Shown piece by piece: positions 1 to 11,800 of a stretch of DNA of 64,000 bases. The notes under the pieces were generated by a model. That model had not been told where the DNA came from. It worked only from the letters and a program-made list of their open reading frames with translations, and did not search any database. Positions within the stretch are counted from its first letter, which is position 1; each line of letters starts with the position of its first letter. This DNA comes from Zantedeschia hybrid cultivar. Its lineage: Eukaryota; Streptophyta; Magnoliopsida; Alismatales; Araceae. The translations under genes were made by a program, and so were the position numbers. The stretch is from NCBI GenBank assembly GCA_030544215.1, contig JARZZO010000010.1:56927564-56991563 (forward strand), in the 5' to 3' direction.

Positions 1-595
1 ACTCGTGTCATTCCTTATTCATCTTTCAAGGTGCTCCTAGGGAGGCCTTGGCTGCATAAGAATTAGGTTGTTCCCTCCACCCTACATCAGTGCATTAAGT
101 ACACCAAAGACGATGAGAAATACCGGATCTTTGCCGATCGAGAGCCGTTCAAAACCTATGATTGTCGTCATGCTGATGCACAGCTATATTTTGGCAAAGG
201 AATGGACCTGGCAATCGGTGAAACCCGTAACAAGGGAAAACAGGTGGTGAAAGAGTCCTCTAATGAAGAAAAAGACAACTATAAATGAAGCCAAAGCTGA
301 GAAATTCAGACGAAAGCCAAAGGCCCTTACTAAATACGTAAAACCGGTCATAAACTTAGAAACAAACTTCATCAGCAAAAGGGTGGAGGCAAGTGTTTGC
401 ATGACCTCCAACTTAATGAAGCTAGCCTGTCAAAGAGAAGTTCATACAGTGGAGGAGCTAAAAACCTTCATTGTGCCCCACAAAGACAACTGGCGAATCA
501 TCTTCTACAAGGGAGACTTGATGCCCGAAAATTCCCCAAAAGATGATTTTGGGTTGAAAGTTCATCAACAGGAAGTTGAAGAAGAAATCTCATAA
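1..595 (+). pseudogene. Protease end and linker of Tat element A
   Basis: Frame 1 from base 1 reads LLGRPWLHKN then a stop, then VVPSTLHQCIKYTKD. This is the C-terminal end of a gypsy aspartic protease (LLGRPW motif). A charged linker follows (263-595), with a frame change near 250. The catalytic Asp would lie left of the window. Confidence 0.65.
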
Positions 596-918
596 TTGAA
601 AGATATGTCTTAATACATCAAAAAGATGTGCCGACATCAGAAAATCTCGGACAAACGAAGTGCAGGCAGAAGCAAATTCTTCCAAGAGTTGTGTATCCAG
701 TTGAAGTGAGGGAGTAGCCTCCCTTCTCCAAGCAAGATTGGAGGGGTTTGGGCTATGGACGACGTTGTGGTCCTTCTATCCACTACGCAATCAATATGGT
801 GAGCATGTCATCATCTGAAACAAAAGGACAGACCTTAGAAGCAAGAGTCGACAGCCAAAAAGAAGAATCTTTGTAGCTAGCCTCTATAAAGGGATCTAGC
901 CCTGTAGAAGAAGAGTCA

Positions 919-1800
919 GTGTGGTATGAAGTATATGTTGCTGATATTGATGAAGAAGACGACTTTGCAGATGTTCAGCCAACTCCACGAGAAATGGAAG
1001 ACGACAGACAAGCTACAGTTGATGAATTGAAAGAAATCAACTTAGGTGGACCAAAAGATCCACGTCCAACTTTCCTCAGTGCATTGTTGAATGAGGAAGA
1101 AAAACGGGAATATACAAAATTACTCTTGAAGTACAGAGACTGTTTTGTTTGGAACTACAAAGAAATGCTTGGCTTGGATCCCTCAATGGTATAATATGAA
1201 CTGGCCATCCTACCGGACGTTAAGCCTGTAAAGTAGACAAGATGCGAGAAGTTGACTTCATTGAAGAATGCGTATATCCAATATGGCTGGCCAATATTAT
1301 GCCAGTGAAGAAGAAGAATGGTCAAGTCCGAGTCTACATCGACTTTCGAGACTTGAACAAAGTATGTCCCAAAGATGACTTTCCACTATTGATCACATAA
1401 ACAATGGTGGATGTCACTACATGCTTCGAAACATTGTCCTTCATAGATGGGTTGTTGGGTTATAACCAAATCAGGATGGTTGTGAAAGATGAGAATTTCA
1501 CAGCCTTCAGAACCCCAAGGGCATATTCAATTACAAACGAATGCCCTTTAGGCTTAAGAATGTTGGTGCCAACTATCAAAGGGCCATGACAAAGATATTT
1601 GATGAGATGCTCCATGACCTGGTCGAGTGCTATGTTGACGACCCGGTCATGAAATACGAAAGAAAAGAAGACAATATGGCGGATCTCCGAAGTGTGTTCG
1701 AAAGGCTTCGACAATTTCAATTGAAGATGAATCCCTTGAAGTGTGCCTTTGACATGTCCAGCGGCAAATTCCTCATATTCGTGGTTAGATACTAAGGCAT
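919..1800 (+). pseudogene. Reverse transcriptase of Tat element A
   Basis: 919-1194 encodes the pre-RT segment with DPRPTFLSALLNEEEKREYT and DCFVWNYKEMLGLDPS. Stops and a shift follow. Then come DFRDLNKVCPKDDFP, FIDGLLGYNQIRM, MPFRLKNVGANYQRAM and the catalytic YVDD at 1631-1642, then LKMNPLKCAF and SGKFL. At least four stops or shifts interrupt it, so it is not functional. Confidence 0.85.
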
Positions 1801-3280
1801 AGAAATTGACCCTGACAAAATCAAGGTCACTCGAGAGTTACCTCCCTCTAAGAACCTGACTGAGCTCAGATCTTTGTAAGGCAGACTAACCTACATCAGA
1901 AGATTCATCTCCAACATGTCGGGAAGATGTCAGCACTTCTCGAAGCTGACAAAAAAGGGGGCACCTTTTGTACGGGACGAAGAGTGCCAATATGCCCTGG
2001 ACAAGATCAAGGATCATCTCCTCAATCCACCAGTGCTGGAGGCACCAATACATGGCAAGCCCCTAATCATGTACATTGCAGCCATAGATGCTTCACTGGG
2101 GGCATTGCTCGCCAAAGAAAATGAACACAGGAAAGAGCATCCTTTATAATACTTAAGCATAATGCTGGTGGATCCAAAGCATTGATACTCTCCTATAGAG
2201 AAAATGTGCTTAGTCCTGGTATTCGCTGTGAAGAAGCTGAGGCACTATCTCTTGACTCACAAGGTTCAGCTAATATCACAATATGATCCGTTGAAGTTCC
2301 TCCTCAAGCAGTCCGCACTGTCAAGAAGACTAGGAAAGTGAGCCTTACTCCTCATAGAGTTCGATATCACATTTGTGCCTCAGAAGGCAATAAAGGGGAG
2401 AGGTATGGCCGAATTCTTGGCAGCTCGTACCATCCCCGAAGAGTCTCCTCTGAGCAATGAATTGCCAAACAAAGAAAAGTTGTCGGCATAAGAAGCAGTT
2501 GAAGTGCAGCAAGAAGAAATCAAAAGTTGGCAGCTATATTTTGATGGAGCATCAAGAACTGTCACAAAGCCCGATGGCACATCGACAACCCGGACAAGGG
2601 CAGGGCTTGTCCTGGTTACTCCTAACGGCGATGTGCTACACCATTCGTGTGCACTCATGGAAGCATTAACGAACAATAAAGCAGAGTATGAAGCTCTACT
2701 AGTGCGGCTAGAAGTCGCCCTATAAATTGGTGTCCGGTGCATCCAAGTATACAGAGAATCCCTCCTTGTCGTTAGACAGATCCTCGGGATCTTTGAAGTC
2801 AGAAAGACAAAATGGATGGCATATCATGCTGTTGCGGTGAGACTAAGTGAAAGGTTTTATACCTTCTAAATAGAACATGTCAAAAGGAGGCAGAATGCTC
2901 AGGCCGATGCCCTTGCCAAGTTAGCCTTCGCTCTAAAGTTGCCACCAACAGGCGAAGCCGAAATCCTAGTGAAAGATAGGAGACTCTTATCGAGCTCCCT
3001 AAATGAAGAAGATAGCTTAACGGTGTTCGAAGTCAACACTGTTGAAGAAAATGAAACAGAAGAAGAAGATCGACGGGTTCCCATCATCAAAGTCAAGGAG
3101 GGATGGCTGCTAGAAGGCAAAGCTGAAAGGATAGAGTTGTTGCGTAGTGCAGTGTCTTACAGGCTTATTGACGGAGTCCTATATCGGCTGGTCTCTGAAG
3201 ACAAATATGCGGTCCTCTTAAGGTGTCTTTCACTAAAGGAGGCACAAAAAATAATGAAGGAAGTTTACTCTGGAGTCTGA
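1801..3280 (+). pseudogene. RNase H and archaeal-type RNase H of Tat element A
   Basis: The thumb and RNase H region reads LTYIRRFISNMSGRCQHFSK, then MYIAAIDASLGALLAKENE (1916-2149). The second RNase H begins about 2500 with LYFDGASRT, then ALTNNKAEYEALL (2504-2725) and NAQADALAKLA-like remains. 2939-3280 is the linker to integrase. In-frame stops occur at several points. Confidence 0.8.
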
Positions 3281-4280
3281 GAGCACATCAGTCTGGCCTG
3301 AAAATGAAGATCAACATCAAAATCAAGGGATTCTTCTGCCGACAATATATGCAAATTGTGAGAAGATGGCCAAGAGTTGCCCTCAATGCCAAGCTTTTAG
3401 ACCAATCCCCATAAGACTTCCAAATCACTTACATCCCACAGCCCCTACGTGGCCTTTCGCCTATTAGGGCATAGATATGGTAGGCCCACTCCCACCTTTG
3501 TCAAGAGGGTGTAAGTATATTTTGGCCGCCACAAAATACTTCACGCGCTGGATAGAAGCCGTCCAGCTGAAGGAAGTCATAGGCGAAGTAATGTTGCACT
3601 TCGTCCGACACAACATTATATATAGGTTCGGGACACCCAGCCGAATCACTTTCGACAATGACACCCCATTTAAGAAGCAGACAATTAACAAGATGGCAAC
3701 AAATTTCACATTGAGTGGAATGCATCCTCAATCTACTATCCTCAAGCTACTGACATGGTTGAAACCTTCAACAAGACATTGTGCAAATTGTTGGTGAAGA
3801 TCCGCGAAGAACAAAAGCGAAATTGGGATTAAAAGATGAAAGAGGCACTATGGGCCTACAGCACAATCTACAAGACCCCTACAGACTGCTCACCATATTT
3901 CCTAATATATGGGGCAGAGGCAGTACTTCCAATTGAAATCGAATTGGCTTCTTACCGGGTGGCTCTGCATTATGAATGGCAAGAAAGCAACATAAATGAA
4001 ATACAAAAGCGCTACGAGGAACTGGCAAACCTCGAAGGCGAAAGATTGGTGATTTACCAATGCCCGGATGTCCAAGGCTTTCAATAAGTTGGTAAAGAAA
4101 AGAGTGTTCAAGAAAGGTGACCTTGTCGTAGTCTAACAAAAGGATGTGATGGCATCTCGTCCGAAGAACAAGTTCAAGACTAATTGAATAAGACCCTTCA
4201 TAGTCAGCAAAGTATATGAAAGAGATGCCTATAAATTAGTTGATGAAAAAGACAATGTGGCATTCCTTTGTTGAATAGGT
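3281..4280 (+). pseudogene. Integrase of Tat element A
   Basis: The zinc-finger region (CPQCQAF) is followed by core motifs IDMVGPLPPLSRGCKYILAA, YFTRWIEAVQL and ITFDND, then LWAYSTIYKTPTDCSPYFLI and YGAEAVLPIEIELAS. The Asp residues of IDMV and FDND are the usual catalytic pair. The C-terminal domain reads KRVFKKGDLVV. It is broken by stops and frame changes at about 3290, 3475, 3700 and 4090. Confidence 0.85.
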
Positions 4281-4560
4281 GCCACATGAAATTGTATTAT
4301 GCCCCAGAGCATGAGTTATCCGAAAATACACAACCAAAGAAGTCTTGAAAAAAAAAAAAAAAAGTTAGTTAAGGACAAAAAGGCCTTGAACCCGGTTGAG
4401 GTGAAAACCCACAAGGGCGCATAGGTAGAACAAAGCCACTGGCCTGCTCTTAAAAACCCTAGAAGATGAAAGGACAGGGCAGAGGAGAGGTCGGTATATG
4501 CTCTTAGGTGCCCTAGAGGGGGCCAAACAGGACATAGAAACCCCTAAGTAGGATCGATTT

Positions 4561-4826
4561 GCTTTGATACCATGTAGAAAAATAGAGAAGAGGAAGAAAA
4601 AAGGATCAGTGGAGGCAGAACAGGAGGTTGCGGCAACACAGAACATGCCACACCACTCTCTCTTTTATATCATGGGTTACGAGGTTACATAATAATGGGC
4701 AAGCACAAAAACACCCCTTGCTCTAATAAACACATAATAAGCCCCATAAACCTACACATAAAGAAGAAAAAGAGAGAATAAAAAAATAACTTAACCAACT
4801 AGACAAAATTACCCCTGACCACACCT
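4561..4826 (-). mobile_element. Ty1/copia LTR remnant with primer-binding site, minus strand
   Basis: On the minus strand a short LTR-like segment runs from about 4826 (TGTGGTCAGGGG) to TTTCTACA at 4573, directly followed by TGGTATCAAAGC (4572-4561), a tRNA-Met primer-binding site typical of plant copia elements. A TATA-like ATGATATAAAAG lies within it. The interior is lost or fused with the tail of Tat element A. The outer boundary is approximate. Confidence 0.55.
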
Positions 4827-4839
4827 CCCAAAGTGCAAA

Positions 4840-5390
4840 TCCTTCTATGGTGGGCTTCTCTCTACAAACCCCTTACTTGTGACAAACTTGTTCAATATGT
4901 CCAAGAGTTGCATACATGCTGCTCTTTACGACACCGAAGAGGAGACTATGGACCATCTTTTCACATCATGCGCCTTCTCAAAGGAGGTGAAGCAGCTTCC
5001 GCATGGTCAGCTTCATGTGATGCTCCATCGGTGGGATTCAAATGAGAACCTCCTCTCTTGCACTAGGTATTGGCCATATAAAGAATAGCGCATTGTATGG
5101 TAGCTGATCCTCCATGCCATCATTTGAGACCTTTACGCAGAACGAAGAAGCAGAATCTTCAGGAGGGAAAGTTACCCTGCACAAGGTTTCATCTTTTGTG
5201 TGTGCAAAGGTTGATTGTACTTTCTCCTTATTTTCTCTCCTTTAGGAGGAATGAGCTCCACACCATCTTGGTGTTTTTGTATTGGCCTATCGGGAGACTG
5301 TTGTTTTTGTCGTCTCCCTCTAATTGTACATGTTACATTTGCCTTATTATAATACATGTGGTACCCATCCACATACCAAAACAAAAGAAA
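4840..5390 (+). mobile_element. LINE 3' fragment with zf-RVT domain
   Basis: The frame at 4879-5088 reads CIHAALYDTEEETMDHLFTS then CAFSKEV. This matches the C-x2-C/H-type zinc-binding domain (zf-RVT) that follows the reverse transcriptase in plant LINEs. No RT remains upstream. The stretch to about 5390 looks like a LINE 3' tail. It is a short dead fragment. Confidence 0.55.
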
Positions 5391-5775
5391 GACCTATAAC
5401 AAAACCACATGTGTGACATGTGCCACTTTTTAATAAATGGACACAATCTTTATGCATTTCTTGAATTGAAAGCATATAAAAATAATAACACAAGTGGGGA
5501 AAAAAACAGAAATAAAAAAAACTACAGACACTAAGGAAAATAATTGGCTGGCCAATGTTTCTCATTACTAAAGAAGACGCAATTGGCACTAAATATGGAT
5601 GCCACAACCAACAAAAGCCAATAAGAAAATGAAAAAAAAAAGAACAAAGATAGCTGATCGACAAATTAAAAGGAGGAATCTTAACTAATGGTGTTCATAA
5701 TTTGTTCAGTAAAATGAAAATAGCATAGTGAAGTTAGCATTACACTAAGATGTGACATAAACAATGTCATGTTAC
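5100..5775. other. Intronic DNA left of MSH6 exon 11
   Basis: Apart from the LINE tail to about 5390, this AT-rich stretch shows no coding signal. It is the beginning of the MSH6 intron that follows exon 11 (read on the minus strand from 5775 downward). Confidence 0.6.
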
Positions 5776-5867
5776 CAGCTAGCAAAGAGGTGTGCCAGCA
5801 GCCGCTCCATGTCTGGAAGCCTCGCTAGATCTTTTCGAAATTCAAGTGCAGAGCCTACAGCGGTGGC
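5776..5867 (-). CDS. MSH6: MSH6 exon 11: core domain, last exon in window
   Basis: 92 nt, acceptor ATTACAG|GCC and donor GCTG|GTAACA (phase 2). It encodes ATAVGSALEFRKDLARLPDM then ERLLAHLFAS, which follows the exon 10 peptide in the family order. It sits alone, about 39 kb from exon 10, with retrotransposons on both sides. The next expected exon is not in the window. Confidence 0.92.
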
Positions 5868-8800
5868 CTGTAATTGAAATAGTTTCAGACATATTAGCAG
5901 CAGCCTAATAAGGCAGAAAGTTTTAACATTGTAGGTTGCAAAATCAGCAATGTCCAGCAGCCTAATAAGGCAGAAAGTTTTAACATTGTAGGTTGCAAAA
6001 TCAGCAATGTCCCCCAAATGGCAGGAATAGACTCCATCGTATAACTCAACAATACAATCCTTTCTGCATAATCAGCCATACAAACAGGGGACTTCCTAAG
6101 CCACATTCTTCTCCGAGCTAAGCTAACACTCACCTTTCACATCATTCAGGCAATCATGAAAATATGTCACATTAAAACAGCCTTTTCCCACCCTTCCGGT
6201 TTGGCCAGCAAGGCTGATCCAAATTCAAATGCATCCTTCCAATTTTCCAAACAGTCAAACAAGGTCTTCAATTCCCCAATGTCCTAAGACTTTAAACTCT
6301 AAACCACCTCATGATAACATTCAGTCTGTGAAATGCATCTCTTCACTAAAATCCAGCTAATATATGCAGCGAAACTGGTTAGGACAACAGAGTGCGGGTC
6401 CAGTTCGACCCAGCCCACGTTTATTGTCATCGTCTGACTTTAGAAGCAGAGCAAGCTTCAGTTTGGCTTGGCGACACTTCATTTGACTACTGATGTGCAT
6501 TGTATTTTTATTAGGACTGTTTGGACATGTGTACGGCCCATTTGGGGCCCATCTATCTGTTCTCTATTTTTCCTTTATTTTCTGCATGATTTTTATGTTA
6601 TTTATAGGCCAAGGGTAATTTTGGTCATTGGTGATTAGGGCATCATTAGGATTTTCTTACTCTATATTTACTCTTGTACCCCACATTGGGAACACATTGA
6701 TGATTGAATGAAAAATTGAGAATTGTGCCGCCCAGTACGTGTTCATCCCGGGATGGGATTTCCTACTGGGGCGTAAAGCCCTAGCCTCCCTTCTCCCATA
6801 TCCCCTTCTCCTTCCTCTCTGTCTACCTTCTGTTCTTCTCTATGTTCTGCATCCCTGCCTCTCTGCATCTCTCTCCGTTGTTTTCCCCTCTCTCTCCCCT
6901 TTTCTTCTTTTCTCTGTGCATTGTGTAGCGCCCAACTGAGCAGGTCCTGCCAACAACGCACCACACATCAATGGGGTGATGTTCACCTGTGTGGGCCTCG
7001 TCGCTCGCACCCACGGGCGGGAGCCTTTCGCCTCACTCGTGCCATCATTGCTCGCCATGCGGCAAGTCCGTCGTGTTTGCATGGCTTCGGGAATCGTCGC
7101 TCGTGCCCAGCAGTAGGCATCTCCTGCTCTAGCCGCTGCCACGGGGGACTCCGACCATGTTCTCCCAATGGACCTCGTTGCCCATGCCCGAGCGCACCTT
7201 CGGCGAAGCACCACACGGCACCTGTCGACCCCCCCTGCCTGCCCCTCCATCATCACCCGTGCATGGAACCGGGTTTCCGCCGACAGCGCAACGCAACGCA
7301 CTTGAGGGCTTCACCCTCCGCCGCCCTCGTCGCTCGAGCCCGGGGGGCATCACCAACAGCCACGCGGCAAGCTGTCGTTCATTCCGCCACGCTGCTTCAG
7401 GTCTTCCTTGGGCCACACACGCCTGCCCCCTTCATGGGCCTTTGACCTCCCCCACGGCCCAACCTTGGAGGGGAACTCGCTCACAGTTTAGGTGGTTATG
7501 CAACATCTCTGAAGGTGTCTGCAGCCTCGGTCATCATGCCCCACTCTACAGTAGGTAGGTAAGCATCTGAAGCCCACCCTAGTCCCCACTCTTTTAGTAT
7601 ATGTGATGTCTGCCGCCATTTAAGAGAGAGTCGGGCTTTCTAGCCAGGATATTTAAATTTCGTTGTCGGGTATGAGTTTGTGAGGGGACCTCTTCCGAGG
7701 CTCCAGATCGTGATAATCAGGTGTAGATTGATGCCTAGACCGTGGTAGTCCTTACTACCATCGATCCATTCGCTTCCTTGCTGCGAGGAAGAGTACTCGA
7801 GCTAGCTTCTTATTAATATCACATTATTCTCCCTCATATAAACCTGTGAATGTCATTGTTTATTTGTTGTCCATGGCTGATCTCGGATTTAGTTAGCATT
7901 CGGACATTTAGTGGTACTTTGTCCTGCATTATCTTTTGGTATTAGAGCCGTAGGCTAGGGTGTCGATCACATTGTAGTTATTTAGTTACATTTTATTGTT
8001 TCTTAGTTATTGTTTAGCATGTCATTCCATGTAGGTTCAATTGCATATTAGTGGTTGCACCTCACTGCACTTCATTTCACATGCCCACACGTAGCTGTGT
8101 TGAGTTCCATATCGTTGCACCTATGTCTGGATCACACACCAGTTCCCTGTCAGTCCCTAATATGACCGAGTTGTTCGGCCAACTCATGCGTCGTATGGAT
8201 CAGATTGACCATCGTCTTGATGAGAACCTTGCGCATTTTGGGGAGTCGCTTAGTTCCGTATAGGATAAACTCACCCCGCACCTGTGAACCCACCTCCTCT
8301 TGCAAACCCACCTCCCCTTGTGGGCCCACATCCTAGAGCCAATGGAGCTGTTGACCGGCAAGATGAGGATGATGGAGCTCGATATTGTTGAGGACACCCG
8401 TGCGCGTTCACGCTTCGACCTGACCAGTGTTTACCGTCACCGCAGAACGTTCGCAACAGATCGAGCAGCTTTATGGCTTAGAGACACCTCCTGACACGTT
8501 TTTTTCTTTCATTTATTTGTGATGTTGGGCCTTACTATGGCCCATTGATGTATTTTCTTTTTTTTTAGGCTTAAAGCCCATTAGTGGGCCCATGTTCATT
8601 TTTTTCTATTTTTTTGTAACTTTCTGACAGCTTTTCTCCTCTTTTAGAGTTTAGGGGCACTTTGGCCTCCCCTTCCTCGTAGCTCGCATCGGTGCGAAGC
8701 GTCCCGGGCCACCATGACCCCCCCCCCTTTTTTACGTCTTTCGGACGAGGTTCGCCTGATGAGGCCCTCGTCGATCGAGCCTGCCTTCTTCCCTCCTCGG

Positions 8801-11800
8801 CCTCAGGTGTCGTCCGGTCCAATGTGTCGTCCCAATGAATTCCCAGCTTCGGATGGCCCATTAGGAACTATTGTATCAAGGAGAGAGTTTTACAGCATCC
8901 CGGTCCACCTTTTCACCAGTTCAGGCCCACATGAGGACTGGTTCCTGGGGCTGTTCGATAGCCAGGTAATGAGTGCCCCAGTTGCATGCCCCACTTGACA
9001 GTGGGCAGATAGCTCTGATAAGGATCCATCTTGCACAATTTGTTTGTTTAGCATTTGGGCATTTCTGCCGCCGTACTTGTGAGTTAATTTTAAGATCACC
9101 TAGCTCATTAGAAATTTTTCATTGTCGGATTGTGTGATTGTGATCGACTGATCCCATGGCTCAAGTCAATATTGTTGAATGCGCGATGATGCCCTAGACT
9201 AACGGTAGTTCTCACTATCATCGATCCATTCGTTGTCGCTACAAGGGACAGCTTGTTTAGCTTACATTTTTTTTATTCTCATCACGTATTATCTTTCTTG
9301 GAAAATTGTGATCGTTGTGCTCCTTTGCTATTCGTGTGGTGTGAATTGTTGATCACGATTGTGGTAAAATAGTCGGGTCCATTTCGATAGCCATCCTACA
9401 TCATCTTTGGTATCAGAGTCTTAGGTTGAGTGTGTAGGACTTACCATTTCTCTCATATTTACACTGCTGCATTTTAATTTGGTAGCCTCATTTTCATCAT
9501 CTGTTAGACACCATTTCATCATGTTACATCATTTTGGGGATTGTCTTACACTCGTCATTATAGTGTGCACTTTCAGTCACTTCTCAACTTATGCCCACAC
9601 GTAGTGGTTTTGATTTCCATAATTCTACACATATGGTTCGATCACACATTCGCACACCTGTGGTTCCTGCAGTGGATGAGTTGTTCGGCCAGTTTATGCG
9701 CCGAATGGATCAGTTGGATCACCGCATGGATGAGCGCCTTGATCATTTTGGGGAGTCGTTGCGGACCGTACAGGACAGGCTGTCCATTTCTGAGCGTACG
9801 GTCCAGGGATTGTGGGTCTTACTCCCCCACTCCCGCAGGACACCCGCCAGGTCAGGGTCTCATTCGGGTGGCTAACTGCCAGGATGAGATCTTAGCCCCG
9901 ACTCTCCACATCGCGCAGCCCCTGGCTTACCTGCCACCTCCAACAAACCTGCCTCCACTTGTGGACCCACCACCTCGAGCTGATAGAGTTGTTGATTGGC
10001 AAGTCGAGGAAGATAGGGTTAATCATGATCCTATGGATGAGATGGGTTATACCAATTGATTCGACGCACGTAGATTCAAGAGGCAGGACAGGCCGCATGA
10101 TTTAGGTTAAGGGTTAGATAGGAGGCATCCGTGGTTTCAGGGTGATCGTCCTGATCGTAGGGAGCGAGTGCATAGATTTGACCGCTATGATCAGCGTGAT
10201 AGAGACAATCGATTCGATTGACATGATCGATGTGACCGCTTTGATCGGTTTGGTCGTGATGATCGATTTGGTCGATTTGATCGAGCGGATTGTGGCCCCA
10301 CCGGAGGTATCCCCAATACCCGAGAGCTCGAGATGACCGGAGTGGGTTTGAGGATAAGTAGATGCCCTACTGTGATTACGGTGATCAGGACGACCGGAGG
10401 GCCGTTCGTGTTGATGCTCCCACATTTGACGGGTCGCTGGACCCGAAGATTTATATAGATTGGGAGGCTAGTATGAACAGATACTTTGATTAGATGGGCA
10501 TGACTGATGCTCGCCGAGCGCACTTCGCTCTGATGAAGCTAATAGGCCAAGCTCAAACTTATTGGTCTAATGTTGAGACGCTTCGGGCATAGAGGCATCA
10601 GGAGCCTATTGATTCTTAGGAGGATATGAAAATGTTACTTTGCGAGAAGTACCTTCCTCTGACCTATCGCCACCGCCTCATCGATCGGTGGCAGAACCTC
10701 ACACAAGGGACTCGTTCGATATCTGAGTATATTTTTGAGTTTGACGAGTACCTGATGAGGTGCGGAGCTAGAGAGGAGAGCGCGCTGACTCTTTCCCACT
10801 TCCGGAAGGGTCTGCGGCATATATATCAACATGAGTTGTTCCGCCAGCACGTGACGACCATCGAGCATGCCTACCAAGTCATGCATAAGATGGAGCAGTT
10901 GGAGTCGGCTTCACCCCCGCACGCTAGGCCGCCTTATCAGTGACCATTCGATCAGCGTGCCACACTGGGAGTTCAGCCTCAGGGTCCTCTGTTCAAACCC
11001 GCCGAGCCTGCTCGTCATGAGCCCTTTACTCGGCAAGAGCCCTTTCTTAGGCCCCACTTCCCTCCTCTGAGGGAAGCCGTTCCGACTCAACCTACCCACC
11101 TACCCGCCCTCCAATTGGCGCTCCACCATTTAGGAGGGAGGATAAAGGGAAGGCCCGGGCTGTGGGATAATCTTCCAGGAGAGTGTGCCCCGCAGCCGCT
11201 GCTTCCGGTGTCAGGGACTTGGCCACTATACTTCCCATTGTCCCACTAGATCTCTGGCCATTAAGAGTACTGACCCTGAGGAGCCTCCACCTGCTACGCA
11301 GGATGTGACCTATGAGGCTGGAGTCCATATAGCTGCTGAGTTTCAGTCTAATGAGGAAGAGATGATCGGATGTATTCGGCATAAGCATTATAGGGTAGAG
11401 GATGCCAAGGATTTGCCAAATAGGGGCAGGCTGGGAGTCGTCCGTTGTATTCTAACTCATCCGAAGGAGAACGAAGACTAGCGCAGGACTGCGATCTTTC
11501 ACACCTATTATCGAGTGGGCGATGAGGTGTGCAAAGTGATCATCGACAGTGGAAGATGCATCAATGCGATTTCTACTAAGGATGTCGAGCGCCTGGAGCT
11601 GATTGCGGTGGACCATCCTCGCCCCGACCGCGTATCGTGGGTAGACTCTACATCTATTCCCATTCGGACGAGGTGCATCGTTCCGATCACTTTCTCCCGT
11701 ACGAGGATCAGATTTAGTGCAATGTCTTACCGATGGAGGTCGAGTCTCATCCTTGGCCGGCCATGGATTTATGACGTGAACGCGGTCCTTTACGGTCAAT

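Larger units (their letters stand above)
1..4345 (+). mobile_element. Decayed Ty3/gypsy element, Tat lineage (left end outside window)
   Basis: Plus-strand gypsy pol remains in the order protease end, reverse transcriptase, RNase H, second archaeal-type RNase H and integrase, broken by many stops and shifts. The order with a second RNase H (YFDGASRT) before integrase marks the Tat lineage. It ends near an A-run (4346-4362) followed by a Tat-like tail with KKDKKALNPVEV-type reading. The 5' LTR and gag are off the window. It lies in the MSH6 intron after exon 11, antisense to that gene. Confidence 0.85.

Noticed and set aside
6739..7558. Several overlapping GC-rich open frames on both strands
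   Set aside because: They lie inside LTR 1, lack homology, and have equals in the matching GC-rich part of LTR 3.
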